Below, piece after piece: positions 5,353-11,883 of a stretch of 15,517 nt of DNA. The notes under the pieces were generated by a model that worked only from the letters and a program-made list of their open reading frames with translations, had not been told where the DNA came from and did no database searches. Position numbers and translations under genes: made by a program. The number at the start of each line of letters is the position of its first letter. Positions within the stretch are counted from its first letter, which is position 1. The stretch lies in contig CAZLVG010000023.1 in assembly GCA_964562905.1 (NCBI GenBank), positions 1-15,517 of the forward strand. Reading direction: 5' to 3'. The stretch comes from CAYSWF01 sp964562905 (GTDB taxonomy: Bacteria > Patescibacteriota > Andersenbacteria > UBA10190).

Positions 5353-6862
5353 AGTCCGTTCCCAGAATTATAACCGCTTCGGCTTTTGTGCCGGTTTCTC
5401 CTTCCGGCAGACCTTCAGCCAACTCGGCCTCCAAAGCGTCAGCCAGTAAAGACGCCCCCTCGGAGTAGTCGGATTTTATCACGTAGACAGTCGTTTCCGT
5501 CCGGCCGCGTATGGCCGCGTTGCCCACGGTGGTGACAGTGTAGCCCTCCTCCTTCAACCGCTCGGCGGTGCGCCCGGCCAGGCCGGTTATGGAAGTACCA
5601 TTAAGAACTTCTACGGCAGGCTGCTTGACCGGCTGGGGGGTAGGGCTGGGCTTAGGTGTTACAGCGGGCGTGGCCGCAGGTTCGGCGGGCGCGGGGGAAG
5701 CGGGGGCGGCGTCAATAATGTTCCGGGCGATCTCTCGCACCTCGTGGTAATTTCCCGTTCGGGGATGTAGGACGGAAGTTGGTTCTCCTCCCAGCACTTC
5801 CGTGCTCCCGGTGAGCACCCCCTTGGGGCCGGAAGACAGTACCACTGCCTGCACTTGACTGCGGTCAACCAGGCGGGCCATCTCGTAAAAACGCTTCATC
5901 TCCCACAGCTCCATGTCGGTGCGTATGTTATCGGCCAGAGAATTAAGAATAGCGTTGACTTTGGCGAAATTAAGGGCTGTCTGGACTGAAAACACTTTAT
6001 CCCGCAGTGCTAGCAGTACCTGTTGCTGCCGCTGGGCCCGCTTGAAGTCGCCCCCTTGGGGTCCCTCTATGTATCTGGCTCTGACGTAAGCCAAAGCCCG
6101 TTCCCCGTTCATTTTTTCAGTTCCGGCCGGAAAGGATATTTTGTGCCAGTAGTCGTAAAAAGACTGGTCAATGGTTATGTTAATGCCGCCTATGGCGTCA
6201 ATAATATTTTTAAAAGCGGTAAAATCAACACGTATGTGATAATGGATAGGCAGGGAAGTTATATCCTCCACTAGCTCCTTCATAAGTTCGGGACCCTCAT
6301 TTTTTTCCTGTGACTCCCCGTAGGCATGAACCGCGTTGATTTTGCTGTAGTATTCCCGCCCAGGCACTTGTACGTACAAGTCGCGGGGAATGGAGAGAAG
6401 CGCAGCCTTGTTAGTGCTGGGACGGTAACTGGCGATTATGATAGTATCAGCCAAATCCTCCCCTTTATGTCCTTCGCCGCCTATGGCCATGAGCAGGACG
6501 TTGATGCGGTCCTGGGACTCGCCGGCCAGTAGTGAGCTGCCAGAAAACAAAAGATCCTTTAGTTGTCCCAGGATAGACCGGTCCGCCGTGGTGATGCTGT
6601 TACTGGCGGCAATTACTTTGTACCCGAAGACGCCGCCCGTGATGGTTGCCGTTAAGACCAGTGTCAGCAGCACGCGGCGCAGCCACGGACGCCGGCGAGA
6701 GCGTGCCGGCGCCGCTGCCATTACCTGGCCCTTCACTGCCTCCTTCTCGGGCCGCAGCCGGCTGAAGGACCGCTGGCGGCCTGACAGATCACTCGCGCTG
6801 TAACGGTGTCTAGCAGCGAAAATGTCCCGCCGCTCCGCGCCACCGTTTAATTTACCTTTCAT
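5336..6862 (-). CDS. LytR-CpsA-Psr (LCP) family protein with LytR_C domain
   Basis: LCP enzymes transfer lipid-linked glycopolymers to the cell wall or envelope. The 508-residue protein has a basic cytoplasmic N-terminus, one membrane helix (about 62-86), and an LCP domain (about 119-290) with INVLLMAIGG, DTIIIAS, SIPRDLYV and the arginine/aspartate region RARYIEGPQGGDFKRAQRQQ. A Pro/Ala-rich linker follows (386-414), then a LytR_C domain (about 415-503) beginning VEVLNGTSITGLA. I chose the ATG at 6862 because a TATACT box lies 9 bases upstream, so the mRNA would begin 2-3 bases before the ATG; an in-frame TTG at 6880 would lie upstream of that transcript start. pth overlaps the 3' end by 17 bases. 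A catalytic role here is inferred from family membership. Confidence 0.92.
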   Translation of the reverse strand: MKGKLNGGAERRDIFAARHRYSASDLSGRQRSFSRLRPEKEAVKGQVMAAAPARSRRRPWLRRVLLTLVLTATITGGVFGYKVIAASNSITTADRSILGQLKDLLFSGSSLLAGESQDRINVLLMAIGGEGHKGEDLADTIIIASYRPSTNKAALLSIPRDLYVQVPGREYYSKINAVHAYGESQEKNEGPELMKELVEDITSLPIHYHIRVDFTAFKNIIDAIGGINITIDQSFYDYWHKISFPAGTEKMNGERALAYVRARYIEGPQGGDFKRAQRQQQVLLALRDKVFSVQTALNFAKVNAILNSLADNIRTDMELWEMKRFYEMARLVDRSQVQAVVLSSGPKGVLTGSTEVLGGEPTSVLHPRTGNYHEVREIARNIIDAAPASPAPAEPAATPAVTPKPSPTPQPVKQPAVEVLNGTSITGLAGRTAERLKEEGYTVTTVGNAAIRGRTETTVYVIKSDYSEGASLLADALEAELAEGLPEGETGTKAEAVIILGTDSDNTN

Positions 6863-6871
6863 GTTGGTAGG

Positions 6872-6901
6872 AGTATACAACAGCTGGAAATTGCCTTACA
6901 A
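6872..6901 (-). promoter_or_regulatory. Promoter for the LCP-pth operon, leaderless type
   Basis: On the minus strand TTGTAA (6901-6896), 18-base spacer, TATACT (6877-6872), then 9 bases to the ATG at 6862. It overlaps the lepB promoter on the other strand: each -10 lies in or next to the other's -35. Confidence 0.55.
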
Positions 6902-6902
6902 T
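6874..6902 (+). promoter_or_regulatory. Promoter for lepB-hisS-HIT, leaderless type
   Basis: TATACA (6874-6879, four of six matches to TTGACA), 17-base spacer, TACAAT (6897-6902), then 10 bases to the ATG at 6913. It predicts a leader of about 4 bases with no ribosome-binding site. Confidence 0.5.
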
Positions 6903-6912
6903 AGGTGTCATT

Positions 6913-7488
6913 ATGACACGGTTAACGGGAGCAGCTTCGTTTTTCTGGGAGCTTATTAAGGTATTTTTGCTAGCCATGGCTATTATTGTACCCGTCAGGT
7001 ATTTCCTGGTACAGCCTTTTTTTGTGCGGGGGGCTTCCATGGAGCCTAATTTTACGGGTGGTGAGTATTTGATAATTGACGAACTGTCCTATCAACTGCG
7101 GGAGCCGAGAAGGGGAGAAGTAGTAGTGTTCCATTATCCGGATAATCCCACCCAGTTTTTTATCAAGCGTCTGGTAGGTTTGCCCGGAGAAACGGTGGAA
7201 ATAAACAGCGGCAGAGTGCTGATTAAGAGCGACGCCCATCCGCAGGGAGTTTTGCTGGACGAGTCGGCCTACCTTCCTGGCAATGTTCGTACGGGCGGTA
7301 CGGTGTCCATTACTCTGGAGAAGGATGAATATTTTGTGTTAGGGGACAACAGAACCTCCAGCTCCGATTCGCGCAGCTGGGGCGCTCTTGATAAAGATTA
7401 TATGGTGGGCCGGGCGTGGATACGAGCCTTCCCCATTGACCGGATGGGAGTTGTTCCTGCCGAACGGCCTGGATTTTTGGGTATTTGA
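6913..7488 (+). CDS. lepB: Signal peptidase I
   Basis: LepB cuts signal peptides from exported proteins on the outer face of the membrane. The 191-residue protein has one N-terminal membrane helix (about 10-32), the catalytic Ser42 in GASMEPNF, the general-base Lys85 in FFIKRLVGLPGE, and the box E motif GDNRTSSSDSRSWG (144-157). Length fits the short, single-anchor bacterial type. It is first in a tight operon: hisS starts 3 bases after its stop. It is divergent from the LCP gene across 50 bases. A -10 box 10 bases before the ATG predicts a nearly leaderless message. Confidence 0.95.
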   Translation: MTRLTGAASFFWELIKVFLLAMAIIVPVRYFLVQPFFVRGASMEPNFTGGEYLIIDELSYQLREPRRGEVVVFHYPDNPTQFFIKRLVGLPGETVEINSGRVLIKSDAHPQGVLLDESAYLPGNVRTGGTVSITLEKDEYFVLGDNRTSSSDSRSWGALDKDYMVGRAWIRAFPIDRMGVVPAERPGFLGI

Positions 7489-7491
7489 CAT

Positions 7492-8814
7492 ATGACTGAC
7501 GCAAGCTTGAATAGCGGTGGCAAGGGTGGAAACCCCTTCCCCCTGCAGGCGCCGCGGGGCACCAGGGACATTCTGCCGGGGGAACAGAAATACTGGGAAT
7601 ATGTGGTGGAAACTGGGAAGATGGTATTGCGCAACTGGAATTTTAAGCGGGTGGACACTCCCATCTTTGAAGAAACTCCCCTGTTTACCAGGGCGGTGGG
7701 GGAAAACACTGATATAGTGTCAAAGGAGTTGTTTGAACTTAAAACGCGCGGCAGTGGGGCCCGGTACAGTTTAAGGCCGGAGCTTACGGCTTCCATGGTG
7801 CGCGCTTACATAGAAAATGGTCTGCGCAGTTGGGCTAAACCCGTGAAACTTTATTATGTGGGGCCTCTTTTCAGGTACGATCGGCCGCAAGCCGGCCGTT
7901 GGCGGCAGTTTCACCAGCTGGGCATGGAAGTGTTCGGCTCCGATGCTTATGTAACGGATGTAATGATCATGTATGTAATGCACGTGATTTTAAGACAGTT
8001 GGGCCTGGAAGAATACACATTTTGCGTCAACAGCCTTGGCGCGCCCAACGACCGCCAAGAGTACGTAAAGACGCTTAAGGAATATTGCCGGCGCAGCCGC
8101 CATAAGCTATGCCGGCAGTGTAAGGAGCGCATAACCTCCAATCCTTTGAGAATACTGGACTGCAAGGAGGAGAAATGCCGCCAGGTAGCCAATACGGCGC
8201 CTAAACTGTTTGACTATATGTCCGAGGAAGAAAAAAAACATTATCAAAAAGTGCTGGATATGTTGGAGGCCCTAGAGGTGCCGCATAGAAAGCAGCAGTC
8301 ATTAGCGCGCGGCCTTGATTATTACACGGGGGTGGTGTGGGAAGTCCTGCCTGATGGAGACGAAAGCGCCTCTACCAGTCTGGCGGGTGGAGGACGCTAC
8401 GATAATCTAGTCAAAGAGCTTGGAGGCAGGGCTACCCCGGCCGTGGGAGGTTCTTTGGGGATTGAAAGGGCTATTGACTCCCTAAAGGAAGAAGGGATGG
8501 AACTGACCGTCACGGACCAACCCCGCGTATTCGTGGCTCAACTGGGAGAAATGGCCAAACTGGCGGCGTTGGGTATTATGAACGAGCTGCAGGAGGCCGG
8601 AATTCATTTCGCCGAGAGCGTGGATAGGGAGGGTATGCAGCCACAGCTCAAGATAGCCTCGCGGCTCGGCGTTAGGTGGGTAGTAATAGTAGGGCAGAAG
8701 GAAGTTCTGGATAAGACTGTTATACTAAGAAATATGGACAGCGGTATGCAGGAAGTGGTAGCCCAGGGGGAGCTGTGCGAAGAACTGCACAAGAGATTAG
8801 ACGTGCCGGGATAA
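7492..8814 (+). CDS. hisS: Histidyl-tRNA synthetase
   Basis: HisRS charges tRNA-His. The 440-residue class II enzyme shows PRGTRDILP (21-29), the motif 1 region TPIFEETPLFTRAVGE (56-71), motif 2 FRYDRPQAGRWRQFHQ (127-142), the histidine-specific LARGLDYYTG (271-280) and motif 3 GGSLGIERAI (319-328). The C-terminal anticodon-binding domain covers about 344-440. An insertion domain carries five cysteines (199, 207, 210, 224, 229) in CRQC and LDCKEEKC contexts, a plausible metal site. The ATG is 3 bases past lepB with no clear Shine-Dalgarno sequence, so initiation probably depends on coupling. HIT follows after 12 bases. Confidence 0.96.
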   Translation: MTDASLNSGGKGGNPFPLQAPRGTRDILPGEQKYWEYVVETGKMVLRNWNFKRVDTPIFEETPLFTRAVGENTDIVSKELFELKTRGSGARYSLRPELTASMVRAYIENGLRSWAKPVKLYYVGPLFRYDRPQAGRWRQFHQLGMEVFGSDAYVTDVMIMYVMHVILRQLGLEEYTFCVNSLGAPNDRQEYVKTLKEYCRRSRHKLCRQCKERITSNPLRILDCKEEKCRQVANTAPKLFDYMSEEEKKHYQKVLDMLEALEVPHRKQQSLARGLDYYTGVVWEVLPDGDESASTSLAGGGRYDNLVKELGGRATPAVGGSLGIERAIDSLKEEGMELTVTDQPRVFVAQLGEMAKLAALGIMNELQEAGIHFAESVDREGMQPQLKIASRLGVRWVVIVGQKEVLDKTVILRNMDSGMQEVVAQGELCEELHKRLDVPG

Positions 8815-8826
8815 GGCAGTGGTGCT

Positions 8827-9171
8827 ATGGGCGACTGCATATTTTGTCAGATAGCGGCCGGCATTACCCCGGCAGATGTCGTGTACGAGGGAGAAGACTC
8901 AATGTTCTTTCGGGATATTTCACCTAAAGCGCCTGTTCATGTGGTGGGCATCACCAAGAAACACTTAAAGTCTCTCAATGAATTAGAGCCTGGTGACGCG
9001 GCGGTTGTAGGCCGGTTATTGAGCGAGATACCGTCGGTGGCGCGCGAGGTGCAAATAGCGGAAGGTGGTTACAGGGTGACAACCAACGTGGGTCGGGATT
9101 CTGGACAGGAAGTGCCTCACTTGCATTTTCATATACTGGGAGGGGAGCCGCTGGGGCCGTTGAGATGTTAG
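8827..9171 (+). CDS. HIT family (Hint-like) purine nucleotide hydrolase
   Basis: A 114-residue protein with the N-terminal CIFCQI metal-site motif (4-9) and the histidine triad HLHFHIL (98-104), with His98, His100 and His102. This is the bacterial HINT branch, which hydrolyses nucleoside phosphoramidates and acts on aminoacyl-AMP adducts. That fits a position directly after hisS: Hint proteins can clear mis-released aminoacyl-adenylates, though that link here is inference. It is third in the lepB-hisS-HIT run. Confidence 0.93.
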   Translation: MGDCIFCQIAAGITPADVVYEGEDSMFFRDISPKAPVHVVGITKKHLKSLNELEPGDAAVVGRLLSEIPSVAREVQIAEGGYRVTTNVGRDSGQEVPHLHFHILGGEPLGPLRC

Positions 9172-9172
9172 G

Positions 9173-9207
9173 GATTGGTAACTGGTAACTAGTAACTAGT
9201 AATTTTT
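9173..9207. repeat. Heptanucleotide array A, upstream of the pilin-like gene
   Basis: Five adjoining 7-mers: GATTGGT, AACTGGT, AACTAGT, AACTAGT, AATTTTT (consensus AACTRGT). It fills the whole gap between the HIT stop and the next gene. It also supplies the A+T-rich TAATTT about 8 bases before the ATG at 9214. Confidence 0.65.
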
Positions 9208-9213
9208 AAAACC

Positions 9214-9645
9214 ATGAGCAGACTCTACAGCTATCGTTTACCAGTTACCAGTTACTGGTTACTAGTTACTGTATTGCTTGGCTTGCTGGCGCCCCTACCG
9301 GCCTGGCAGCAGGTTCCGTTTGTTGAATGCGCTTATCGCCCACTGTCATGCGACCTGGAAGACCTGCTCAGCGTGCCGGTACGCATATTTAACTTCCTCT
9401 TGGGCATGGCCGGTATAGTGTTGCTGGCCGTGATAGTGTGGGCGGGCATGAGGTTTATCCTGTACCACTTTTCAGAGATGCCGGAGGCGGAGCTGAATAA
9501 TGCCAAGATGACTCTTACGCGCGGCATTTTCGGCTTCCTGGTAATAGCCTTTTCCTACGTGATGGTTAATCTCTTACTGTACACACTGCTTGGGCTGTCC
9601 GACGATTCGCAGGTCGGCAAGCTGCTACAGGAGTTCGGGTTGTAG
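9214..9645 (+). CDS. TrbC/VirB2-like small membrane protein (pilin-like)
   Basis: A 143-residue protein with a signal-peptide-like first hydrophobic segment (about 13-30, possible cut after an APLPA-like site), a short loop with Cys39 and Cys46, and two membrane helices (about 58-80 and 103-126). The helices are linked by a basic/acidic turn containing EAELNNAKMTLTRG. Similar sequences are common in CPR genomes and are annotated as TrbC/VirB2-like, by analogy with type IV secretion pilin subunits; no other secretion gene is in the window. Residues 9-20 (LPVTSYWLLVTV) are encoded by a heptanucleotide array. No Shine-Dalgarno sequence precedes the ATG. The function is not established. Confidence 0.7.
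   Translation: MSRLYSYRLPVTSYWLLVTVLLGLLAPLPAWQQVPFVECAYRPLSCDLEDLLSVPVRIFNFLLGMAGIVLLAVIVWAGMRFILYHFSEMPEAELNNAKMTLTRGIFGFLVIAFSYVMVNLLLYTLLGLSDDSQVGKLLQEFGL
9240..9274. repeat. Heptanucleotide array B, inside the pilin-like gene
   Basis: Units ACCAGTT, ACCAGTT, ACTGGTT, ACTAGTT and ACTGTAT. Their reverse complement is the same AACYRGT family as array A, so A and B form an imperfect inverted repeat around the start codon. Because 7 is not a multiple of 3, successive units are read in different frames. Confidence 0.65.
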
Positions 9646-9871
9646 CCGCACTCGACGGGCGAGATACATGCTGTTTAGGGCCGGTCCGGCTCGTAGGCTC
9701 GACTGTCGCAGTTTGCTAGCTTAACGGCTCTGTTAAGCCGACGCTAAAAAATATGAAATAGCTTTATTGAGCGATTTTATTGTTTTAACCGTGAAAGTGG
9801 AGACAAGGACAGGTGTTTTATAAGGCCGCTAAATCTCCTAGCTGACCGACAACAAGCCGCTGGCACAAAAT
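9646..9871 (+). other. Non-coding stretch with a short hairpin
   Basis: No credible ORF is present. GCTTAAC (9719-9725) pairs with GTTAAGC (9732-9738) around a 6-base loop. It is followed by A-rich sequence rather than T, so it is not a plus-strand intrinsic terminator. Small G+C-rich self-complementary pieces (CTCG/CGAG near 9652) precede it. Nothing else is recognised. Confidence 0.4.
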
Positions 9872-9986
9872 ATAGATATCACATTATGCCATGCCGCTTT
9901 GCAAATAAACGGGTGGCGCGGGGTGGAGGTCCGGCCGCGATAAGGACCCGCCACAAGTGTAGCGGCATGGCAAATATCGCCTCTAT
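9872..9986 (+). mobile_element. MITE-like inverted-repeat element, copy 2 (115 bp)
   Basis: The left end reads ATAGATATCACATTATGCC. The right end is ...GGCAAATATCGCCTCTAT, the complement of the TATAGAGG end of copy 1. Inner arms GCCATGCCGCT (9888-9898) and AGCGGCATGGC (9961-9971) are perfectly paired. A second inner pairing joins GTGGCG with CGCCAC. The interior is about 44 bp shorter than in copy 1. Both flanks show TA next to the ends, as expected for insertion at a TA target, but this is weak evidence. Confidence 0.72.
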
Positions 9987-10149
9987 AGCACGTCTGCACG
10001 GTGAAATTAACTTACTGAAAATCAGAGCGCCGTTTTGTCGCCTGGTTAAGCCGCTTGCTTGAGTTTTTTGTTCCCAGCAGGAAGGGGAGCAGCCTTTTAT
10101 CGTTGACAGCCCATAGGCGCTGTGGCAAGTTTCATATTAGGTTTATTCT

Positions 10150-10208
10150 TATAATCTTTAGACGGGAGGTGTTGATTTTAGCCCTGACGATGGGCTGGGT
10201 AGAAAAAT
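10150..10208 (+). promoter_or_regulatory. rpsU -10 box and leader with strong Shine-Dalgarno-like tract
   Basis: A perfect TATAAT (10150-10155), with no good -35 box, predicts a start near 10162 and a leader of about 47 bases. The leader begins with GGGAGGTG (10164-10171), the best anti-SD match near any annotated gene here, but it sits about 38 bases before the ATG. Between them AGCCC and GGGCT (10180-10184, 10192-10196) can form a small hairpin. A TTG at 10172 opens a 19-codon frame that overlaps the rpsU start. Autoregulation is possible but unproven. Confidence 0.45.
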
Positions 10209-10484
10209 ATGGTGGAAGTAAGAAAACGTGACAATGAAAGCACTGACAGTCTTTTGCGTCGGTTCAGCCGCAAGGTACAACAAAGTGGGGTTTTGCTGCA
10301 AGCGCGGAAAGTGCGCTTTTATGAACGGAAAAAAGCCAAGAAAAAGTTGCGGGAGGAAGCTGCGCGCCGGGCGCGTTTCGCGGAAGAGCGCGACCGCCTG
10401 ATAAAGCTGGGAGAATTGGATGAGTACACCGAGCGGTCCCGGCATAAGTTTCGCTTCCCTGGCCGAGGTCCTTCGCGACGTTAA
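10209..10484 (+). CDS. rpsU: Ribosomal protein bS21, long form
   Basis: A 91-residue, strongly basic protein. The N-terminus MVEVRKRDNESTDSLLRRFSRKVQQSG, LLQARKVRFYERK (positions 1-41) is the bS21 core: a short strand, then two helices that lie beside the 3' end of 16S rRNA near the anti-Shine-Dalgarno sequence. E. coli bS21 has 71 residues; here about 20 extra charged residues follow (51-91), ending FPGRGPSRR. The gene stands alone after a long non-coding region with its own -10 box. Confidence 0.88.
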   Translation: MVEVRKRDNESTDSLLRRFSRKVQQSGVLLQARKVRFYERKKAKKKLREEAARRARFAEERDRLIKLGELDEYTERSRHKFRFPGRGPSRR

Positions 10485-10808
10485 TTGAATCACGGCAAGA
10501 TTGTTGTGATAGCAGTCTGGATGGCAAGCATGACCTGTACGTTCGAGCCAAGAGCGGAGTTGCCGTTCGTGACCGGATAAGCGGCGGGCAGGGCGCCTGG
10601 GAGGATAGGCTCGAGGGGGCGGGCGGTGTTGGCCGGCCGCCGTTCAGCTCTGACCTCGCTCCTGTGGGCTGGTGGCCGTAAAGCAAGGGGCCAGCTCTCC
10701 GCTATGGTTAAGCCGCTGGTCAACCTCCGGCTGGGCCGGGGCGGGGACGGAGATGATGCCAACTCTGAATTTCTCTTGTCGCGGGCCTTGTTGTATACTC
10801 AGCTGTGT
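10485..10808 (+). other. G+C-rich gap between rpsU and the Tsp3 gene
   Basis: 324 bases with no gene I can support. Frames are open on both strands, which is expected from the G+C-richness. They read as low-complexity Arg/Pro/Gly protein without a known motif. Contents include a GGCCGGCC palindrome (within 10630-10640) and an AGCCG/CGGCT hairpin near 10712-10732. An in-frame extension of the next gene back to an ATG at 10704 or 10626 is possible but disfavoured, because a TATACT box sits at 10794. Confidence 0.35.
10794..10799 (+). promoter_or_regulatory. -10 box for the Tsp3 protein gene, leaderless type
   Basis: TATACT followed by 9 bases and the ATG at 10809. No good -35 box is seen (TTCTCT at the expected distance). 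The spacing is the same as at the LCP and dgkA genes. Confidence 0.45.
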
Positions 10809-11781
10809 ATGGCTAACCAGGGAGCTCCTCCTCCTGACTTGCCGCTTTTCTCTAAGGAAGGGAGCGGGGAAGGAAATGGGGAGAAGCAACAAGAGAAGAG
10901 CAAGCCTGTGGACCCGGCAGCCAAGACACCAGGAGGCGGTGTTGATGCCCCGGATCCGTTTACGGTTCCCATTACTTCGCCGTCTTTTGAAAAGCGGCGC
11001 GGGGAGCAACCTCCTGTAAAACCGGAAGAAGCAGGCGTCAGTGAGGATACAGATAAGCAACCACCCCCGGTGCCTAATGAAGTCGAGGAGCCGCTTCCGC
11101 TGGCCCCGTCTAATTTTCGGGAACAGGAAAAGCCCCACCGGCTGCGGCGCAGGATTATGATTACAGTAGGCGGACTGGTGGTATTGCTGTTGCTGGCGGC
11201 GCTGGGGTGGGCGGCGGTAAGCTCCTTTTTACCGGAAGGACTTGCTCTCCCCGGGTGGATTCGGGAAGATGAAGAGACTCCAGAAGCGGCTCCCGCCGAG
11301 GAGCAGAACGCCGGGGCCGTCCAACCTCCTCAAGCCACTGTTGCCGAGCCGGCGCCGGCAGAAGAGGGTGGCGAGGAGCTGCTGCGGGATGTGGATGGGG
11401 ACGGCTTAACGCAAGCGGAAGAAGATTTTTACGGCACTGATCCTTTCAACCCTGACACGGACGGCGATGGTTACACGGACGGGGAGGAAGTAGCCGCCGG
11501 ATATGACCCACTGGGTCCTGGCAAGCTGGATTCCGACGGTGATGGTTTTCCCGACCCGGACGAGCGGGAGTTTGGCACTGATCCTTTCAACCCTGACACG
11601 GACGGCGATGGTTACACGGACGGGGAGGNNNNNNNNNNNNNNNNNNNNNNNNNNNNNNNNNNNNNNNNNNNNNNNNNNNNNNNNNNNNNNNNNNNNNNNN
11701 NNNNNNNNNNNNNNNNNNNNNNNNNNNNAGATTGAAAATGGACATAATCCGCTGGTTCCCGCGCCGGGGGATGAGTTGTAA
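10809..11781 (+). CDS. Membrane-anchored thrombospondin type 3 (calcium-repeat) protein, interrupted by assembly gap
   Basis: The N-terminal 115 residues are cytoplasmic-looking, rich in Pro, Glu and Gly. A basic stretch (HRLRRR) then leads into one membrane helix (about 116-141), followed by an acidic Pro/Ala linker and, from about residue 193, Tsp3-type repeats. Four DxDxDGxxDxxE calcium-loop motifs are visible (DVDGDG, DTDGDGYTDGEE, DSDGDGFPDPDE, DTDGDGYTDGE). Such proteins are probably surface-exposed with Ca2+-stiffened stalks. A run of 100 N (11629-11728) breaks the repeat. After it, IENGHNPLVPAPGDEL then TAA continues a Tsp3-like repeat, but in a frame that does not fit a gap of exactly 100. 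The start was chosen from the -10 box spacing; ATG codons at 10704 and 10626 are alternatives. Confidence 0.75.
11433..11628 (+). repeat. 55-bp exact direct repeat within Tsp3 region (period 141)
   Basis: The bases 11433-11487 are repeated without change at 11574-11628, encoding GTDPFNPDTDGDGYTDGE both times, with a 47-codon period. The second copy ends exactly at the N run, so more identical units are probably hidden or collapsed there. Confidence 0.85.
11629..11728. other. Assembly gap (100 N)
   Basis: Exactly 100 N, the usual placeholder for a gap of unknown size, placed at the edge of a long exact repeat. Confidence 0.97.
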
Positions 11782-11819
11782 TCCGTAATCCGTAATTCGT
11801 AACTTGCCACTCGTGATTT
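11778..11819. repeat. Heptanucleotide array after the Tsp3 gene
   Basis: Six adjoining 7-mers, each starting with G: GTAATCC, GTAATCC, GTAATTC, GTAACTT, GCCACTC, GTGATTT. The first unit overlaps the TAA stop (11779-11781). Confidence 0.55.
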
Positions 11820-11845
11820 CGGGAGGGGGAGGGGCTTAAAAACAC

Positions 11846-11875
11846 TTGTTTGTGATAGCGCCCAGGCACTTTATG
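11846..11875 (+). promoter_or_regulatory. Possible ybeY promoter, leaderless type
   Basis: TTGTTT (11846-11851), 18-base spacer, TTTATG (11870-11875), then 8 bases to the ATG at 11884. Both boxes are weak matches. Confidence 0.3.
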
Positions 11876-11883
11876 GTTATCGC

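Noticed and set aside
10172..10231. 19-codon TTG-started leader peptide before rpsU as a gene
   Set aside because: The Shine-Dalgarno tract is only 2 bases from the TTG and no recognisable attenuation signal (codon runs) is present; kept only as a possibility in the leader entry.
10490..10762. Minus-strand ORF of 90 codons in the G+C-rich gap
   Set aside because: Low-complexity Pro/Arg/Ser sequence without a recognisable motif, promoter or ribosome-binding site; open frames are expected at this base composition.
11433..11628. Direct repeats as a CRISPR array
   Set aside because: Only two 55-bp units are visible, in frame within a protein and encoding calcium-loop motifs; there are no spacers of the right kind or cas genes.
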